Part shown: positions 5,204-7,637 of the stretch, piece by piece | Numbering within the stretch: position 1 is the first letter of the stretch | Layout of the letters: each line of letters starts with the position of its first letter | NCBI GenBank assembly: GCA_019247975.1 | Contig: JAFBAD010000084.1 | Span: forward strand, 1 to 7,637 | DNA from: Acidimicrobiia bacterium | GTDB taxonomy: Bacteria; Actinomycetota; Acidimicrobiia; Acidimicrobiales; Iamiaceae | Direction of reading: 5' to 3' | Length of the DNA stretch: 7,637 nucleotides | Notes under the pieces: model-generated | Database searches by the model: none | Told to the model about the DNA's origin: nothing | What the model saw: only the letters and a program-made list of their open reading frames with translations | Translations under genes and position numbers: made by a program

Positions 5204-5949
5204 CAGGCCACCGTCCGGGTCGTGCCGAGGTACGCGTCGAGCACCGCCTGGTCGTGCTGCACGGAGGTCGGCTCGCCGTGGGCGATCATCCGGCCGAGGT
5301 TGAGCACGAAGAGCTGATCGCACACGTCCATCACGAGGGACATGTCGTGCTCCACGAGCACGACCGCGGTGCCCTCCTTCGCCAGTGCGACGAGCAGCTC
5401 GCCGAAGCGGGCCGTCTCGTTGTCGTCCTGACCCGACGCCGGCTCGTCGAGCAGCAGCACCCGGGGCTTGCACGCCAGCGCACGGCCGAGCTCCACCAGC
5501 CGGCCCTGCCCGGTGGGCAACGACGTGACCCTCGCGTCCGCCACCGGCGTGAGCCCGACCCGCTCGATGATCGACTCGGTGAGCTGTCCCGGGTCGTCGT
5601 TGTCCCGGGCCCACCGCTTGCGGGTGTCGGCCGCGACGCGGATGTTCTCGCGCACGGTCAGCATCGAGAACAGCTCGAGCCGCTGGAACGTGCGGGCGAG
5701 GCCGGCGCGGGCCCGCTTGTGGAGCTTCAGATCGGTCACGTCGCGACCGTCGAGGCGGATGCGGCCCGACGTGGGGGTGAGCAGACCGGTGATGACGTTG
5801 AACATCGTCGTCTTGCCGGCCCCGTTCGGGCCGATGAGCCCGGTGATCTCGCTGGGGCGGGCCGAGAACGACGCATCCTCGAGCGCGAGGTTGCCGCCGA
5901 AGCGGACCGACACCTCGTCGACCTCGAGCGCGAGGGTCTCAGGAGACAC
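5203..5949 (-). CDS. livG: Branched-chain amino acid type ABC transporter ATP-binding protein LivG
   Basis: 248-residue ATPase from the preferred GTG start. Motifs, numbered from it: Walker A GPNGAGKTT (40-48); Q-loop in ARTFQ (Gln89), the typical LivG sequence; a divergent signature LPTGQGR (144-150) in place of LSGGQ/LSYGQ; Walker B LLLDEP (165-170) with Glu169; and H-switch VEHD with His201. It pairs with LivF to power the permease. Start choice: GTG at 5949-5947 has AGGGGG at a 6-nt spacing and overlaps the permease stop by 11 nt. The alternative ATG at 5967-5965 would add six residues, overlap the permease by 29 nt and has only an AGG directly adjacent, so it is less likely. The 3' end overlaps the livF start by one base. 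Confidence 0.94.
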   Translation of the reverse strand: MSPETLALEVDEVSVRFGGNLALEDASFSARPSEITGLIGPNGAGKTTMFNVITGLLTPTSGRIRLDGRDVTDLKLHKRARAGLARTFQRLELFSMLTVRENIRVAADTRKRWARDNDDPGQLTESIIERVGLTPVADARVTSLPTGQGRLVELGRALACKPRVLLLDEPASGQDDNETARFGELLVALAKEGTAVVLVEHDMSLVMDVCDQLFVLNLGRMIAHGEPTSVQHDQAVLDAYLGTTRTVA

Positions 5950-7637
5950 GGTCGGCCCCCTGCGCATCCTGCCCGTCGGCGGCTGCCACCGAGGCGAACG
6001 AGTCGAGCTGCAGGGCCTCGTCCACCTCGGCCAGGCGCTCCACCGTCCACGGCGTCGTGACGCCGACCCACTCGAGCTCCGGCGGCGTCTCGACCACGGC
6101 CGCCGGGTCCTTCTTCATCAGCCGGCGCCGAGCGACCTCGTTGCCCACCGCGAGGCAGAGGAACAGCAGGATCACGAACGGCCAGTTGCCGTAGACGTCG
6201 AGCCGGCGCAGCACGTAGACGACGACCGCGGCGCCGGTCGCTGCGATGAACACGGGCCGATCGCGCCGGATCGGCGCGACGCCCTCCTGCATCAGCGGTA
6301 CGACACCGCTCGGGCTCTTGCCCAGTCCGACGCCGGTGAGGCCCGGCGTGACCGTGTTGATCTTGGCGACGAACGTGCCCAGCGCGGACGTGAGCGGCAG
6401 CAGGCCGTAGAGGCTGATGCCCGCGAACAGCGCAGCGCCGACGAGGCCCGCGCCGCCGACGACGACGAGCACGAAGATCGGGAGACCGGCCACGAGGTTG
6501 AACCGCTCGGGCGAGATCGCGCCGAGCTGCATCCCGTAGATCGCGCCGCCGAGACCGGCGATGCCCGCCGACAGCATGAACACGCCGAGCCGGGGCCACA
6601 GCAGGTTCAGCCCGAACGTGGCGCAGGCCGCCTCGCTGTCACGCATGGCGACGAGCTGCCGGCCGAGGCGGGTGAACCGGAGCCCCCCGACCAGGCCGGC
6701 CACGATCGCGAAGGCAACCGCGGCGAGCATGAGCGTGCGCGACGGGGTGTCGAACTCGTAGCCGAAGAGCTTCAGCGGCGGCACGTTGGTCGAGCCGAGC
6801 TGGAAGATGCTGAAGTGCACCGGCCCGATGTCGAAGTCGGGCAGGTTGAAGATCCAGCGGTCGAGCGCGACGCCGAACGCGGCGGTGGCCAGCGCGAGGT
6901 AGATGCCCGAGAGGCGGACCACAGGCAGCGCGACGAGACCACCGATCAGCGCGGCGACGAGGATCCCCACGAGGATCCCGAGCGGGTTGCCGCCGGCCAT
7001 GTGGTGCCCTGCGGCGACGGCGCCGATGCCCGCGAACGTGAGCTGTGCGAGTGAGATCTGCCCCGCGTAACCGACCAGTGGCACGAGCGACAGCGCGACG
7101 ATCCCGAGCGAGAAGATCTGGCCGTAGTTGATCTGATCGGTGGCGTCGACGGTGGTGATCAGCACGAAGCCGGCGGCGATCACGAACCCGCCGAGCAGCA
7201 GCAGGCCCGAGGGCGACGGCGGCGGGAACCACTCACGGAGCTGCGTGCGGGTGCGCAGGCGCGGGTTGGGCACCACCAGCAGGGCGATGAACAGGATGAT
7301 CACCGCAGCCGCCGGCCGGAGGCTGGCCAGGTACTGGTTGTCGCCCGGCAGGTAGCCGACCAGGTACCCCTCGGTCAGGCCGACGATGATCGCCCCGAGG
7401 AAGGTCAGCGGCAGGGACCGCAGCCGGCCGAAGATCGCCGCCGCGTAGGCGTTCACGATCAGCAGCGAGAGCGAGACCGGCTCGAGCGTGAGCGACGGTG
7501 CGATGAGGATGCCGCCCACCGCGGCCAGCGAGCAGCCGACGGCCCAGCTGAGCATCGCGATCCGGTCGGGCTCGGCGCCGTTGAGGACGGCGAGGGTGCG
7601 GTCGTCGACGTTGGCCCGCATCGAGACGCCGATGCGC
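5939..7637 (-). CDS. livM: LivH-LivM fused ABC permease (5'-truncated by window edge)
   Basis: Polytopic inner-membrane permease, open to the right edge; about 565 residues are visible. Numbering is from the internal Met at 7621-7619. Residues 1-118 match the C-terminal half of LivH, with the cytoplasmic coupling loop RANVDDRTLAVLNGAEPDR (2-20) and hydrophobic segments near 24-42, 50-66, 71-90 and 103-118. After a linker (119-137) a complete LivM domain follows, with the hallmark YGQIFSLGIVALSLVP and VGYAGQISLAQLTFAGIG (166-200) and its own coupling loop near 319-345. The two permease halves are therefore one chain, replacing separate livH and livM genes. Unusually, two further hydrophobic segments (about 456-471 and 479-496) and a ~60-residue charged cytoplasmic tail (497-560) follow the LivM core. 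The real start, and probably a substrate-binding protein gene, lie beyond the window. livG overlaps its stop. Confidence 0.93.
   Translation of the reverse strand, partial: RIGVSMRANVDDRTLAVLNGAEPDRIAMLSWAVGCSLAAVGGILIAPSLTLEPVSLSLLIVNAYAAAIFGRLRSLPLTFLGAIIVGLTEGYLVGYLPGDNQYLASLRPAAAVIILFIALLVVPNPRLRTRTQLREWFPPPSPSGLLLLGGFVIAAGFVLITTVDATDQINYGQIFSLGIVALSLVPLVGYAGQISLAQLTFAGIGAVAAGHHMAGGNPLGILVGILVAALIGGLVALPVVRLSGIYLALATAAFGVALDRWIFNLPDFDIGPVHFSIFQLGSTNVPPLKLFGYEFDTPSRTLMLAAVAFAIVAGLVGGLRFTRLGRQLVAMRDSEAACATFGLNLLWPRLGVFMLSAGIAGLGGAIYGMQLGAISPERFNLVAGLPIFVLVVVGGAGLVGAALFAGISLYGLLPLTSALGTFVAKINTVTPGLTGVGLGKSPSGVVPLMQEGVAPIRRDRPVFIAATGAAVVVYVLRRLDVYGNWPFVILLFLCLAVGNEVARRRLMKKDPAAVVETPPELEWVGVTTPWTVERLAEVDEALQLDSFASVAAADGQDAQGADRVS
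5956..5961 (-). promoter_or_regulatory. Ribosome-binding site supporting the livG GTG start
   Basis: AGGGGG on the - strand (5961-5956) is separated by 6 nt from the GTG at 5949. It lies inside the coding end of the permease gene, as expected for a coupled overlap. This site is the main reason for preferring GTG 5949 over ATG 5967. Confidence 0.5.

Noticed and set aside
5204..5614. N-terminal extension of LivF to a 383-residue protein
   Set aside because: The extra ~137 residues overlap livG entirely and show no ABC features. The ATG at 5203 with the TGATG overlap gives the normal family length.
5950..5967. ATG 5967 as the livG start
   Set aside because: Not excluded, but it lacks a properly spaced ribosome-binding site and enlarges the overlap with the permease. 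GTG 5949 with AGGGGG at 6 nt fits better.
5468..7054. Long + strand open frame (528 residues) opposite the livG and livHM genes
   Set aside because: The translation is rich in Arg, Asp, Glu and His with no recognisable fold, and lies antisense to clear transporter genes. It is the usual shadow of GC-rich coding DNA.
1..7637. Mobile elements, CRISPR, tRNA or rRNA, phage or defence genes
   Set aside because: No transposase or integrase motifs, no spaced direct repeats of array type, no tRNA-like cloverleaf and no defence domains were seen. Base composition is even across the window with no sign of an island boundary.

Overview
The window is dense, GC-rich bacterial DNA, roughly two-thirds or more G+C by eye, with strong G/C preference at third codon positions. 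Gene content and style point to a high-GC actinobacterium: GTG starts, one-base stop/start overlaps, a P450, a crotonase, a SnoaL-like protein, a DUF35-thiolase pair and a fused LivH-LivM permease. A member of Acidimicrobiia or a similar lineage rich in acyl-CoA metabolism would fit. That placement is an inference from gene content only; no rRNA or marker gene is present.

Layout from left to right. (1) 1-987, + strand: the 3' part of a cytochrome P450 whose first ~80 residues lie off the left edge. (2) 987-1035: a strong nested inverted repeat, probably a bidirectional terminator between convergent genes. (3) 1040-2334, - strand: a two-gene unit, a SnoaL/NTF2-like protein followed by a crotonase (enoyl-CoA hydratase/isomerase family), joined by a 1-nt TAGTG overlap. 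(4) 2335-2440: a 106-bp divergent intergenic region with inverted repeats and a possible -10 box. (5) 2441-4053, + strand: a DUF35 zinc-ribbon/OB-fold protein and an SCP2-type thiolase, a classic partner pair. (6) 4043-4074: an 11-bp perfect inverted repeat whose two arms contain the two facing stop codons. (7) 4064-7637, - strand: a tightly coupled branched-chain amino acid type (HAAT) ABC transporter operon, transcribed as livH-livM fusion (5' end off the right edge), livG, livF, then a small two-TM membrane protein of unknown function.

How the genes may work together: the crotonase, the DUF35-thiolase pair and the P450 suit oxidation of a hydrophobic acyl chain (lipid, steroid/terpenoid side chain or similar). 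The P450 would hydroxylate, the crotonase would act on an enoyl-CoA-type intermediate, and the thiolase complex would cleave or condense. The transporter could import an amphipathic or carboxylic substrate, since Liv-type systems are not restricted to amino acids. The substrate cannot be read from this window.

No mobile element, CRISPR array, tRNA or rRNA was seen, and coding density is near complete; no stretch over 300 bases lacks a gene. I did not find a clearly new system. The best leads are the small membrane protein coupled to livF, the crotonase lacking one catalytic glutamate, and the intergenic regulatory structures.
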